In this document: one piece after another, positions 1 through 11,529 of the stretch
How the letters are laid out: every line of letters begins with the position of its first letter
Numbering within the stretch: the first letter of the stretch is position 1
Source: Cucumis sativus
Taxonomy: Eukaryota; Streptophyta; Magnoliopsida; Cucurbitales; Cucurbitaceae
Length of the DNA stretch: 64,000 nt
Reading direction: 5' to 3'
NCBI RefSeq assembly: GCF_000004075.3
Contig: NC_026660.2
Span: 27,035,498-27,099,497, forward strand
Translations under genes and position numbers: made by a program
Notes under the pieces: generated by a model
Told to the model about the DNA's origin: nothing
Databases searched by the model: none
The model's input: the letters and a program-made list of their open reading frames with translations, nothing else

Positions 1-1560
1 TCTACTTTTTTAGCTAAAAAATTAAAAAAATTGCTGTTTATAAGCCATTGAAGGCCCCTTGTTTGGAGGCCCCTTGTCGTCCATGTCATTGTGATATTTG
101 AGGGGGTAAGGGTATGGTAGATTACTTATGAGATAAATAAATAAAACATTACAAAAGGAGTACTTACACGTTATAGTTTTTTAAGGGTGTGTTCAATTAT
201 TACAATATATGTATGAATAATGAGGATGTGAATTAATTCAAAAGTGGGGCTCTGAAACATACACCATCCCTTTTGGATTTTTGCTATCAAACTTTAGTTG
301 GAATCCAATTGTAGCTTCCTGATTTGACGTTTATTTGTTTCCCTCAAAATTACAACATTTTCTAATCTTATTTATAAATATAACATAACATCACAATTTA
401 TCAACCATACCTAACTATGTCAAATCCAATAAAATATTTTGTTAATTTTTAAATAGAGGAGATTGTTTGAAGTGCTAAGTTGGTTAGTGATTATTATGGT
501 TTGTCAATTATAATAGCTCGTAGATTATAGTAATTTGTGTCTCGTCACAAAGTATTTTTGAGGAAGATGATTTTTAAATTATTATACTATAGTTAATTTA
601 TAGGTTATAGTTAGTTGAAAACATTATAATTAAATCTAAAAGGTGTAGTAGGGTTGCCACTCCACCACTTGAAGTTTAGAATAAAAACTTAAGAAAGAAT
701 TGAAGAAAGAAAACTTGTGGGAGGGATAAATACTTACAAATTGACTAGGAGAGTTACAAATTTTTTTTCATATATTTACTAATTAATTGTAGGATGAATG
801 ATCAAATCTTCCACCTCCAGATTATGTTAATTAATTAACCTAATTTCAGTTAGATTTAAAAGTTGATTTTTTATTTTTATCGAACAAGTTTAATGGACAA
901 AATTATAAATGTGGTCTGTTCCAAGTTTAAATTTTCTCTTGGTAACAAATTGATTTAAAGAATTCATGGCAGAGCCATGAAACTGAGATTTAAAGCTTTA
1001 TGTGTGTATTTGTATATATTTAACTGTGCTGTTCAAAATCCAGATGGTTGGTGAGAGATGATTTCAGCCATGTGTTGTTTTGAAAGAAAGGTTCCATTTG
1101 AAAGGGAAAAGGGTATAGGAAATGGACTTGGTTCATTTTGCATAAAATTTGAAGATGTACTCATAACTTAAAAACAAAACAGGATGAAGTAATGAAAGAA
1201 TAAACCAATGGATTTCTGGTTATATATTTTCATATATGTACATGAAAGAATCCCTCCCAAGAACAAACAAGAATCACTCTCCAAAAGCACAAGGTACTTT
1301 CATCAAGAAGATGACATACCGCTCTTTTACGTCCACACTTCCTGTCCTTCATAGAAAATATATTGTTGTCTTCCTTTCCAGCTTATTACAAAACAATGAC
1401 AATTTGGAGTGCAAAGGACAACCATGTGGTTTCAAGTCACCGTAATAGCAGTCGAGAATGTTTAAGTAAGACGTTGAGATGCTGTTTTCCCTGAGCCATG
1501 TAGAATAAATTCTTTACCTTAGCTGTCATCTGTTTCAATTCAGCATATTTTCATAAACTG
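1..1560. other. AT-rich intergenic DNA, no gene seen
   Basis: No open frame here resembles a protein family and none is flanked by convincing splice sites. The right end probably includes the 3' untranslated region of the minus-strand exonuclease gene that ends at 1604. The rest is AT-rich, low-complexity sequence typical of plant intergenic DNA. Confidence 0.6.
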
Positions 1561-1603
1561 GTTGGGGAAAACATTTCATTGAAATATAAAGAAAGACCTA
1601 TGA

Positions 1604-2629
1604 CTAAACCTTTCCAATGCCTAATCCTTCCCTTGAATAAGGAACTGATCTCAGTTGATATCCCGGTGATGATGGAGGAGATTTTCGACTACTTTCCTCT
1701 CTGCAATTCAGCTTCCCATTGGCTCTGCTTCGAGTTGTTTTGGTGGATGAAGTCTTCCACTTCTCTTGCAATATGCTTGGGAGGGTCGATTCCTGGTGGA
1801 GAAATTGTTTTAGATAACTCATTTGTCCAAGAAGAGCGGCATATGTGGTAGAAATTTTTGTATACATACCAGAAATAGAACAGTAGCACAATGTTTGAGA
1901 ACCTCCAAGTTCATACGAACATCGTCGAGGCTCCTGCACAAAAATACTTTTGTCAGTTTGTGAACTAAGATGATACAAGTTAACACATACAAAGAAGGGA
2001 GTCGATCAATTGTATTGATACCTGTGCTTTTGCTGTCCCAACTGAAAGTAAGAAGCCAATGATGCCATCTAAATATAAAACAGTTCAAAATATATGAGAA
2101 CTATTTTGCCAAACGTTGTATGCTATATGTTATGGTTTTCAAGGTTCAAAAGTTCGTTATTTCTCACCTTCATGTTCCCGGCTCTCTTGCCAAATTTGTT
2201 CGTTAAGACTCCTAAAGAATCAACCATCCCAACTGGGATAGGAGCAGGCCTGCCAATCTCTGCAAATGCCTCCTTAATACGAACACAGTCGAATCTTCGA
2301 ATGTTGTGACCTGCCCATATCCTTCCATTCAAAATGCTGAATATCTTGTCAGCCACTTCCTCAAACAATGGTGCAGTTGCAACAGCTGCTCTAGTTATTC
2401 CGTCAGGTCGGCTAGACCTCAACGCAACAGCAGATAAATCCGTTGGCCTAATGAGAGTAGTAAAGCTCTCGAGCTCTACAAGTTTCATTGGGCAGACAAC
2501 AATAGCACCAAATTCCAATACTCGAAACCGTTGCCCAACTCTTTTGGGTACGGTAGTTTCCAAGTCGAAAAATACAATCTCAGCTGCACCTTCTTTGAAT
2601 GAACTTGAAGCCTCCATATCCATTGGCAT
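1604..2629 (-). CDS. NEN4: NEN4-like DEDDh 3'-5' exonuclease
   Basis: Predicted 253-residue exonuclease-domain protein of the NEN (NAC45/86-dependent exonuclease) family. In Arabidopsis these act in enucleation of phloem sieve elements. Four exons, transcribed right to left: 2629-2168, 2068-2022, 1933-1870, 1792-1604. All introns are GT-AG and the frame is kept. The DEDDh residues are all present: Asp22 and Glu24 in FFDLETT, Asp114 in GHNIRRFD, then His169 and Asp174 in HRSLDD, assembled across exons 2 and 3. The junction GNMK|MASLASYF matches the family. The last exon gives ESTLPSIL then a basic, Ser/Pro-rich tail (RKSPPSSPGYQ). The start could be the first Met (2629) or MEASSS at 2617. The tail is short compared with NEN1-3 as I remember them, which points to the NEN4 branch. 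The family is sure; the exact paralog less so. Confidence 0.88.
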
Positions 2630-2649
2630 TTATGTCAAATAGTTTCAAG

Positions 2650-4160
2650 ATAAAGTTTTGTTTTCTTAATGTTCAATGACATGGGAGATTGAAGAGGTTA
2701 TAAATGGGCGAAGAAAAGAGAGGATTATTCTTGGTGTTGAGGGTTTGATTGGTTGTCTTGAAATTAAAGTCAAGAGCTTGGTCCGTGGATGAAGAAGTCC
2801 TTAGCTTCTGGAGGGTGTCAATTGCAAAACCAGCTCAAATTGAACGGTAAATTGATCATCAAGAAACGTTAAGAATGACTTTTGTTGTCACTTTCCTATT
2901 GCTTTCTGCAATCAAATACAGTTCATGCAGCATCGTTTTGGAATATTGATGGAACCTTTCAAGCCAGGTCTTCTTAACCAAAAATTATTCCGTCTCATCC
3001 CTTGTTTTGCCTTCCATATTTTATTACTCTACTCTTAATTAATCAACCAAAACATAAAATAAAAGTTTGTTTATACAGTTGTGTAAGTTAGACGAGAATT
3101 ATTTCCTCAATCTCTGTTTAATAGGAAAAACAGACTAAAATAAAATTACATGAATATTTTCCCTTTGCTATAAAACTTGCAATCAGAGTTAACTTTCTCA
3201 ATTTAGCTAATATAAACTATTCGATTCAATTGTATAATAGGAACAATACAAACAATTCAGTTTACAAATCCGAAACCAAAACAAACTAAGAAATTTTGAT
3301 TTACTTGGTAATTTTAAATCAAACTGAACAGACACAGCAGTAAAGTTTGAGTTTTTGATTTGATTCACGGATTGGGTTCGATTTTGGCATTGGGTTCGAT
3401 TCAATTGTATCATCCCTCTAATTTTAACTTTGGCCCAGAAGAAATGTAACAAAAAATTACACTAGCAGAAATAAAAACCTTCTGAGTAGAGAGAATTCAT
3501 CAAAAGTTTAAAACTTCCCCATCCTAGTTGTGGAATAAAAATTCAAGAATGGACCATAGATGCAAATTCAGGAAGGAAAGGAGAAACATCAAAGGGGTTG
3601 AACCAGTTTTTGTTTTTGATGACCCCACACTTTCCTTTTATCTATTTCCTCAAGCAGTTCACCCTGTTCCTGATCAGTAAGCATGAAGATAACAGATAAA
3701 GGATTTGACCGGTTATGATGCATTTTTACGAATAGAATTGGATATTAGATTTTGATATACCTAATATAACAACTAAGAGCAGGCAATAAAATCATTAGAA
3801 GTGCAGACAAGTTCAATCCCTTAGAAGCTTTAGACAACAAGAAACATCACCCGCAATTTGGTTAAAGGGAATGATGCCAATTGCAAAGTTCTGCGTTTAT
3901 CCAATCAAAACAATTTACCATTTTCATGGCACTAACAATTTACCAGACCATTCTAAAAGGTAACTCATAAGCTACAACAACTAATATAACACGGTAGAAT
4001 AAAGAGGCATTTGAATGACCACCAGTAGAATGATGAACGTGACACCCAATAAAGAGGAATAGATTTTGATACAAGGGATAGAACTCGAAACCCACACCGG
4101 TTAAAAATGTGGGGGCACGGATGCACAAGGTATTGTAATACCAAAATCATACACACAAAC
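2650..4160. other. intergenic: upstream of NEN4 and 3' flank of TRAPPC12
   Basis: This stretch contains the promoter and leader of the minus-strand NEN4-like gene (nearest 2650) and the 3' flank of the TRAPPC12-like gene (nearest 4160). No coding frame is supported. Around 3219-3412 the motif TTCGATTCAATTGTAT occurs twice in direct orientation, about 178 bp apart, enclosing AT-rich sequence. This could be a degenerate repeat but has no recognisable ends. Confidence 0.5.
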
Positions 4161-5324
4161 TTAAATTCTAGTACTCGAAGAATCAAAATCATCAGGAGCA
4201 ACACGAGCAATCCAGTTATTGAGCGTTCTCTTAATCTCAGAGTGATTAACATAAGCCAATTCATACATACTACACAGATTCACGATCACTGTTTCATTGA
4301 GAGCCACAGTCGGAACTCTTTCCAGTGCATTTTCAAGCACCTTAATCGAATCTGCTAAATCCCGCAAGTACATCAAGCAAAGAGCCTTATTGTTAATAGC
4401 CACCATGTCCGAATTATCCCTCTCAATACACTCCTCATATTCCCTCACAGCTGATAGATAGTCCTTGCCCACCAAAAACACCAACGCCTTGTTCCTATTC
4501 ACAAGGTTCTTCATCTCTACTTCGCTTAACGACCCACTACTTTTCCCCTCTTTAACCAACTCCTCAATCCGATTAAACGAACGTTTAGCTCCTTCAATAT
4601 CTCCAGCGTGCATTTGTATATACCCAAGTTTCGAAATCAGAGCAGGATCTGAGAAATCCTCACTTAACAAATTATTAATCAAGGTTAAACAAACCCCAAA
4701 CTCCTTGTTACTTAAATGATGGCCAATAATACAATTAATCACAAACACTACCCTTTTCTTCCACAAGTTCACAGAGACATCGAGCTTTTTCTCCTCTTTA
4801 TCCTTCAATTTTGACTGTACAAAATCCAGAAGTTCGTAGAACCGGTCCAACCCATGTTGACGCTCGCCCATTTTGATGGGGATTAGCGCTTGCAGCCACC
4901 GAAGTGAAAAGGGGACCATGGAGCCGGTTCGATTAGGGTACACGCTAGGGTACGATTCATACCTGTATTGAGAGCTATTGAGATCTTCAAGAGAATCAAG
5001 TTCTGCCAGGGCTTCGGCGAAACGTCGGAGTTTGACAAGGGCAAGGACATTGTAGGATAGGTAAGTGAGGTGGTCATGGGGCTTCTGAAGCAGGGTGAGA
5101 GCTCGGGCTCGGGCAACCTTATCTAAAATTGAACGCCATGAACCGCGAGTGGCGAGATCTTGAAGAGAGAAAAGATCGTGAGCAAGATCGTTGAGGGATC
5201 CAAACTGAGTGGTTAAAGGGTCCGAGGAAATTGCCAAATTTTCGAATCCAGTTGTTAGGGTTTCGGGATCGGAAGTGCTGTGAGAGTGAGAGTCAGGTGA
5301 CGGTGACGGTGACTCAGTTTCCAT
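4161..5324 (-). CDS. TRAPPC12: TRAPPC12-like tetratricopeptide-repeat protein
   Basis: Intronless 387-residue protein resembling plant trafficking protein particle complex subunit 12 (the Arabidopsis single-exon TPR protein I remember as At4g39820). TRAPP complexes act as Rab exchange factors and tethers in ER-Golgi and post-Golgi transport. Residues 1-35 are Ser/Thr/Pro-rich and likely disordered. The family block FGSLNDLAHDLFSLQDLA follows, then helical TPR-like repeats to the C-terminus, with clearest repeats around 235-375 (e.g. NKALVFLVGKDYLSAVREYE and NNKALCLMYLRD). The plant protein corresponds to the C-terminal TPR part of animal TRAPPC12, so its short length is normal. The first ATG fits the family start and there is no in-frame ATG upstream in the leader. 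Site II promoter elements lie at 5479-5529. Confidence 0.88.
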   Translation of the reverse strand: METESPSPSPDSHSHSTSDPETLTTGFENLAISSDPLTTQFGSLNDLAHDLFSLQDLATRGSWRSILDKVARARALTLLQKPHDHLTYLSYNVLALVKLRRFAEALAELDSLEDLNSSQYRYESYPSVYPNRTGSMVPFSLRWLQALIPIKMGERQHGLDRFYELLDFVQSKLKDKEEKKLDVSVNLWKKRVVFVINCIIGHHLSNKEFGVCLTLINNLLSEDFSDPALISKLGYIQMHAGDIEGAKRSFNRIEELVKEGKSSGSLSEVEMKNLVNRNKALVFLVGKDYLSAVREYEECIERDNSDMVAINNKALCLMYLRDLADSIKVLENALERVPTVALNETVIVNLCSMYELAYVNHSEIKRTLNNWIARVAPDDFDSSSTRI

Positions 5325-5343
5325 CTCGAGCGATGATGAGTCG

Positions 5344-5473
5344 TTGGACCGAGAGGATCCAGTTTCCTACCTCCTCCTCCTTGGGGTCTTCTTCTTCTTC
5401 TTCTTCGACAACAGTTTCCTATTTTCTTGTTACATCGATCAACCGTGCTGTACATTGGACCGAAAGGATCCAG
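5344..5473. repeat. imperfect 19-bp direct repeat in TRAPPC12 leader
   Basis: The 19-mer at 5344-5362 (TTGGACCGAGAGGATCCAG) recurs at 5455-5473 with one change (G to A), 111 bp away. Both copies carry a BamHI-type GGATCC core. They flank a TTC-rich microsatellite just upstream of the TRAPPC12-like start codon. Confidence 0.85.
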
Positions 5474-5478
5474 GCTCA

Positions 5479-5529
5479 GGCCCAAAACCAAATGAGCTTC
5501 GTATTGGGCCTATTATACATCATGGGCCA
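5479..5529 (-). promoter_or_regulatory. site II (TGGGCC/GGCCCA) cluster, TRAPPC12 promoter
   Basis: Three TGGGCC-type elements lie at 5479-5484 (GGCCCA), 5505-5510 and 5524-5529 (TGGGCC), 155-205 bp upstream of the start codon. Site II elements bind TCP factors in plant housekeeping and organelle-related promoters. That role is inferred from the motif alone. Confidence 0.55.
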
Positions 5530-5549
5530 TTTCATGAATTTACTATGAA

Positions 5550-7360
5550 AATCTTCCTGACAATTTGAAAAAGAAAAAGAATAAAAATAATTTTCAAATA
5601 TACCCACCACATGGGGGCTCTTAGGACATTGGGTTTTATTAATACGTTGGGGTTTCTCAATATGTATTTGGGGTTGGGGATGAAGTTTCTAAATAAAAGT
5701 TGTGCAAAATGTTAGGATAAATACTTTAAATATATACAATAGAGCATGAAGAATAAATTATGTATCAAATTTCATCTCCAATAATTAATGATGGCTATAA
5801 AATGACTATTGGCTTTTTCAACTAAAATCTGATTTTTATCTTTATGGAATATCAATTATCATTTTCACTAAATCATAATCAATATAGAAACATAGTCAAG
5901 TTAGAGATCTTTTGACCTTAATTAAATAGATCGTACCTAATTTAATAAACTAACCAAATTTAATAAATTATTAATTCACGTATATAATTCACTTTAATTA
6001 TATAATTATATAATTATAAACATACTATTTAAACACGTCTGACACAGAATAGATAAACAAATTATAAAGTTTACCAGTCACGTAGGTGTTATAAAAATAA
6101 TTATTCTTTCAAAGACTACAAATTTACCCAAAACAAAAATTAATAAAGTATAGGTTGAAATATCATTTTATTCATTGTAATTTGAACCTTTTTCAATATG
6201 AGTTAATTATACCTTTAAATGTCTAATATTAATACTTGTACTTACCATCAATATTATATTAAAACCTTCGAAAAATTATTAAAACCTGTTAAATAATAAC
6301 AATAACTTTCATATAATATGTAATATGTTTTCAAATTGTATATTAAAATGCTAATAGATACGAACAAGAATTTGAAAATCCACGATCCACCCGAAAACAC
6401 CAATTAAGACAAAATTTAAAATTGGTTTAAAATTACAATAATTAAAAATGGACGATTGAAATGGTATAGATTATAATTGAATAACTTTCCAATAGTGTTT
6501 GAACCTAAATTAAAATACAATTATTTGGTAATTTGGGTTGAAATTAAAAAAAAATCACACATTCCAAATCTGGAAAATGAGTATTTTGAGAAGTATGAAA
6601 AATGAGATTCAAATGTATTTGTAGAAGAGCAAGTTATATATCACTGTTATAGGACATCATCGATCAAATCTGGATTTGTGGACTTTGATTTTGAAGTTAA
6701 TAGAATAGGAACTACATCATCGTCCAATCTCTTAAATTTGTCAAAAACTTTGAAATTAATGAGTTTAAGTAGATTCTTACATCGCAGACTTGTTCCAAAT
6801 TTTAAAAATAAATTATTGAGAGAAAGGAAAAAAAGAAATGTAAAAGAATCCCCACCTTCAAGACTAATTTAGTGGGTATAAATGAAAATGGAATAAATAG
6901 TACAATGTCCAATTTGCCAAAAGAGTGAAAAAGGGAAATGAATACTTTTACCTTTTTCATTTGATACCCGATGTCCGTTAAGGAATTGAAATTAAAGGCT
7001 TAGGGAGGTAGATGAATATTAGTAAGAAAAATTAAATCTTCATAAATGTTCTCTTTCTTTTTTCTTTTTACATAAATACCCAACGTCCGATTGTAAAAGG
7101 TAGCTAAAAAGTTTTATGATATATGCGATTAATTAAAATCTTAATTATTTCTTAAAGATCAAAGTCCTCTCAAATGGAAATGGTAATGGAAATAAATCGT
7201 ATTTTTCATTTTATGAAATGAATGTATTTATTACGAATTAATTTCCATCTTTACAATTTACAAAATTCCCTTTAAATTGGACAGTCCCCAATTTCATTTT
7301 CCTCACCAACACAAAAACCTCGGAATAAAAAAAGAAAAGGAAAATAGTAATCTGTAGAAC
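5550..7360. other. AT-rich intergenic DNA, no gene seen
   Basis: Very AT-rich sequence with short random frames only. It separates the diverging TRAPPC12-like gene (minus) and TPD1-like gene (plus), so it should hold the distal promoters of both. No TATA box or motif stands out clearly enough to annotate. Confidence 0.5.
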
Positions 7361-7369
7361 ACAATCACA

Positions 7370-8131
7370 ATGCCTATCTTCCCCAAGCTTCTTGCTGCCC
7401 TTCTTGTCCTCTCTCTCATTTCCACAGGTATAACTATATGGCATTTCAACTCCATTTTGTCCTTTTCTTTATTTATCCTAACCATTATTCTCTTCCAAGT
7501 CATTCCACTTTTTTCTTTTTCCTTTCCTATAAAAGCAGTTTTATGATTAGGTGTGAACATACCTTTTCTATATTCTTCTTTTCTTAAAAATAATTTCGCT
7601 TATAGTACTCCTAAATAATGTTTTAAAAAAATCATTTTTCCCCTTATCATTGAAAAGAGAAACTCTTTAGTGTCTTTTCTGAAAGATGGATCGTTAAACA
7701 ACAAAAACTTGTATCATGTTAAATCAGCAATTAACTCATTAGAGTATGGTTAAACATTCAAATATAATTGTGTTTAAGTAACTGAAGATTGAGATACTGA
7801 GAGCTTATGATTGGTTTCAGGAAACTGCCAATGTTTTTTGAACAACATAAAAATCAGCCAAAGCATGACAGGATTTCAGATCCATGGAATGACAGAATGG
7901 AAAGTAACAATAACCAACAACTGCATATGTTCTCAATCTGATTTGAAACTAGACTGCAAAGGCTTTGCAACTACTCTAAGCATCGATCCTTCCATCTTAG
8001 CCATCTCTGATAGCGAGTGTTTAGTCAACAATGGCCAACCTATTTTCAATTCCAGACCCATCACCTTCAAGTATGCACAAAGCCCCAAATTCAATTTCAA
8101 GCCTCTCTCCTCCCAGATATCTTGTTCTTAA
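7370..8131 (+). CDS. TPD1-like secreted cysteine-rich protein
   Basis: Predicted 122-residue secreted protein in the family of TAPETUM DETERMINANT 1, the anther ligand of the EMS1 receptor kinase. Most family members are uncharacterised. Two exons: 7370-7427 and 7821-8131. The GT-AG intron splits Gly20. Exon 1 encodes only a hydrophobic signal peptide (MPIFPKLLAALLVLSLISTG). The mature part carries Cys22, 24, 54, 56, 65, 86 and 121, with family-like segments NCQCFLNNIKISQS, WKVTITNNCICSQSDLKLDC and the C-terminal ISC. The C-terminal half (about residues 70-121) looks like the usual TPD1 beta-rich domain. It is shorter than TPD1 itself, which has a longer N-terminal region, so TPD1-like or 'beta-1,3-N-acetylglucosaminyltransferase-like' (a common automatic name for this family) is safer than TPD1. 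Confidence 0.85.
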
Positions 8132-8139
8132 AAATCTTA

Positions 8140-9188
8140 TTCATTTTTTACTCGGTTCAAAATTAGTGTCTTTAGACACTTTTATAATAATAAAAACTTA
8201 TCTTTATTTATTTTGTTTTGTTAAGTTATCCATTATTACAATTGTTTCACGAATTCCCAATTTGCGCATATGACGTTGCTTGAACCACGTTAGATTAGAC
8301 CATGACTTGCAAATTAAAATACCTTTGAATATAATACAGAAGGAAGAAGAATAATCTAAATCCATAATTTTTTCCAACTTGTATTCGTCAAGATAATGAA
8401 ATATACGAAAATTCGGAAGGATCGTTTCTAAGAAATTTCGAAGAAATAATGAAAAAAGCACAGTGGACTTGAAAGTTTCATTAACTTTTCAATTGACTAT
8501 TATTATTATTATTATATTAACTTCGATATTATCTAAAATGGTTTTACGCGTATGGGACGAAAAAGGGTTTATCACGATGAAATGGACACTCCCTTTTTTT
8601 CAAAATGGGATATAAGAATTTCTTAATCCAAAACGGGAATAATTTTCCATTACTTTTTAATTATCATTTGATTTGGTTAATTGTACCTAAATTAGAATTA
8701 TATCAGATTTTGTGTACCCATGAGGTTGTAGAAGAAGTTGAATGTCCACCCTACATGAAAAAATGTTTTGACTTATCATCTCATTTAATAATCATTTACA
8801 CACAACGTGTTAATACCATGTTTCTAAGAAAAAAATTTGTTCTTATTATTATTATTTTTTTCTAAATGCATTGTATTACAAGCCAATTAATTAGTTTGGC
8901 TGATGTTGACTATTATTAATTGTTATAACTTGATGATGAAAATAAAATTTTATATATGACTATAATAACATACTTGGAACTCCTAATATTGTTATTGTAT
9001 GTTTAAACATGTGGTAAAAATGTTAATTTATTGTTGAAAGAGCTCTACCTAACGTCTTTTATCAAGCCATCGTCATATTTGCTGGATTCAACGTAAGAAC
9101 ACCTTTTTCTTTCTTTGAAAAAAAAGATACATATGCTAATTTGTTCAATACAATAAAATAATGCTACACTTCTCGATTAAGTTAACAA

Positions 9189-9219
<31 letters not shown>

Positions 9220-9420
9220 GTATGGCGGATTGAATTTTCTTTAATGAACAATTAATATTATTTAGTAGATTAATCGAGAATGAGCCATTATTTTATAGTT
9301 TATATATATCAGTTATGTTTGTTTTTGGCACTATCGAGGTAAGTAGAAAATGTAAAAAAGTTCAAATGAAAATGTCGCAGCCGCTGCCTTGGACCAAGAT
9401 TTGATTGGGTCAAAGTCATG
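8140..9420. other. intergenic DNA, no gene seen
   Basis: AT-rich spacer between the TPD1-like and ascorbate oxidase genes. It holds a (TTA)n microsatellite near 8499-8517 and a 29-bp T tract at 9191-9219. A longer open frame near 8605-8865 has no recognisable family, no splice context and AT-driven composition. Confidence 0.5.
9191..9219. repeat. poly(T) tract, 29 bp
   Basis: Uninterrupted run of T. It could be the A-tail of an old retroposed element in reverse orientation or simple slippage. No coding retroelement sequence is visible beside it. Confidence 0.9.
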
Positions 9421-9436
9421 CAGGATATTTATATAG
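9408..9436 (+). promoter_or_regulatory. W-box and TATA box of the ascorbate oxidase gene
   Basis: A TATA-like TTATATAG at 9429-9436 lies 84 bp before the start codon, which would give a leader of roughly 55-60 nt. A GGTCAA at 9408-9413 (TTGACC on the other strand) fits a WRKY W-box. Positions are seen directly; function is inferred. Confidence 0.55.
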
Positions 9437-9519
9437 AACCAATGCTTTCCCCAAAGCATCAACCTCAATGATTTTTAAGCCTTTTGGGTTTTAGAAGAAG
9501 CACTCAAACGATTCTAACA

Positions 9520-11520
9520 ATGGCTTCGCCGTTACAAAGTACACGATACCTCTTAATTCTTCTCTCCTTTGTCTTCTTCTTACTACAATCTCAAACTGCA
9601 GAATCAAGAACTCTGAACTATAAATGGGAAGTGAAATCTGAATTGAAGTCCCCCGATTGCTTTAAAAAAGTTACCTTGACCATTAATGGCCGATCTCCAG
9701 GTCCCACTATCTACGCCCACCAAGGTGACACCGTCATCGTTGAGCTCAAGAACAGCCTCTTTACCGAAAACGTGGCTATCCACTGGCATGGAATTCGACA
9801 GGTACCCCTAAATTTTCATTTCTCTCCATATTTTTCTTCGTTAGTTTTATAGTTCTTCTTTCTGACGTGCTCGTACATTTGAAGATCGGAACACCATGGA
9901 GCGATGGAACAGAAGGTGTCACTCAATGCCCTATTTTGCCTGGTGAAACCTTCAGATATCAGTTTGTTGTAGACAGAGTAAGAGATACTTGACTTACTCG
10001 TTTTGTTTTGTGTCTCTCAAAAACTCCATGCTTTAATTTGAGTTTGACCTTTGTGAAATTTGAAATCTGCAGCCAGGAACTTATCTATACCATGCCCATT
10101 ATGGTATGCAGAGAGAAGATGGTCTCTATGGATCCATTGTGGTTTGGGTTCCAGAAGGACAAACAGAGCCTTTTTCCTATGATCTTGATCGTAACCTCAT
10201 CCTCACAGATTGGTATCATAAAAGCAGCCACGAACACGCCACTGGATTGGCTACCCCTGGCTCTGGATTCAACTGGGTGGGAGAGCCTGATTCACTGTTG
10301 ATTCAAGGAAGAGGGAGATTCAACTGCTCTATTCTGGGATCTTCCAGTGGTACCTGCAATTCATCGAGCACAGAATGTGTTCTTCATCCATTAACAGTCG
10401 TACCGGGAAAAACTTACCGATTAAGGGTCTCCAGTCTCACTTCTCTTTCAGCTCTCAGTTTCCAAATTGAGGTAATTACAAGTTCATCTACTTGATTTCA
10501 TGTACTCTCCTTGAAATTCTTCTTAAATGGCTTAAACTGATAAACTCTCTGTTTTGGAAACAGGGTCACACCATGACTGTGGTTGAAGCTGATGGGCATT
10601 ACGTTGAGCCATTTCAAGTAAACAATTTGTTCATTTACTCAGGAGAAACATATTCCGTTTTGATAAAAGCCGATCAAGACCCTTCTAGAAACTACTGGAT
10701 CACAACCAATGTGGTGAGCCGATCAAGAACCACCCCCCCTGGATTAGCCATTTTCAATTACTACCCAAATCACCAGAGTAGACTCCCTCCGACAACTCCT
10801 CCAGCACCACCTGCTTGGAACGATGTTACTCCCCGATTGGCTCAAAGTCAAGCCATCAAAGCCCGGCAAGGTTTTATCCACACGCCGCCCAAAGCCGCCG
10901 ATAAAGTGATCGTGCTTCTCAACACCCAAAACACCGTGAATGGCCGTCGCCGGTGGTCGTTAAATAACGTTTCCTTCAATATGCCTCATACCCCATATCT
11001 TATTGCTCTAAAGCACAATCTTCTCCATACATTCAGCCAGGAAAAACCACCCACTGGATACGATTTCAAGAACTACGACATTTTTAATCCGGCGCCCAAC
11101 CCTGAAGCGACGGTAAGCGACGCCATATACCGGTTGGACTTCAATTCAACTGTGGACATCATACTACAGAACGCCAATATGATGAGCCCAAACAACAGCG
11201 AAACACATCCTTGGCATTTGCACGGACACGATTTCTGGGTTTTGGGGTACGGAGAAGGGAAATTCGATCTTTATAAGGATCCAAGCAAGTACAATTTGGA
11301 GAACCCGATCATGAAGAACACGGTGCCGTTGCATCCATATGGATGGACCGCTTTGAGATTTGTGGCGGATAATCCTGGTGTCTGGGCTTTCCACTGTCAC
11401 ATCGACGCGCATTTCTTTATGGGAATGGGTGTAGTTTTTGAAGAAGGGATCGAGAGGGTTGGAAAATTGCCTACTTCCATTATGGGATGCGGGGAGAGCA
11501 AGAGGTTCTTGAGACCTTAA
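9520..11520 (+). CDS. L-ascorbate oxidase (apoplastic multicopper oxidase)
   Basis: Predicted 576-residue blue copper oxidase that would oxidise ascorbate in the cell wall while reducing O2 to water. Exons: 9520-9801, 9885-9977, 10073-10471, 10564-11520; all introns are phase 0 and GT-AG. Residues 1 to about 29 are a signal peptide. Three cupredoxin domains follow. The copper ligands are intact: HWHG (His88, His90), YHAHYG (His132, His134), [10 protein letters not shown] (His473, 476, 478, 480) and [12 protein letters not shown] (His535, Cys536, His537, His541 and axial Met546). The segments [16 protein letters not shown] and [11 protein letters not shown] are typical of ascorbate oxidase and argue against laccase or SKU5-type proteins. 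It diverges clearly from the classical cucumber and squash enzyme I remember, so it is a paralog. An in-frame TTG-led extension to 9484 is not needed; the ATG at 9520 fits the signal peptide. Confidence 0.93.
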
Positions 11521-11529
11521 CTCATTTCC

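Noticed and set aside
5231-5548. Open frames on both strands over the TRAPPC12 start and leader
   Set aside because: They overlap the real coding region and a TTC microsatellite and give low-complexity Ser/Phe or Arg runs.
8605-8865. 86-codon frame between the TPD1-like and ascorbate oxidase genes
   Set aside because: Hydrophobic, AT-driven composition with no recognisable family and no promoter signal.
9484-9519. Upstream in-frame extension of the ascorbate oxidase
   Set aside because: It begins with TTG, not ATG, and would put charged residues ahead of a good signal peptide starting at 9520.
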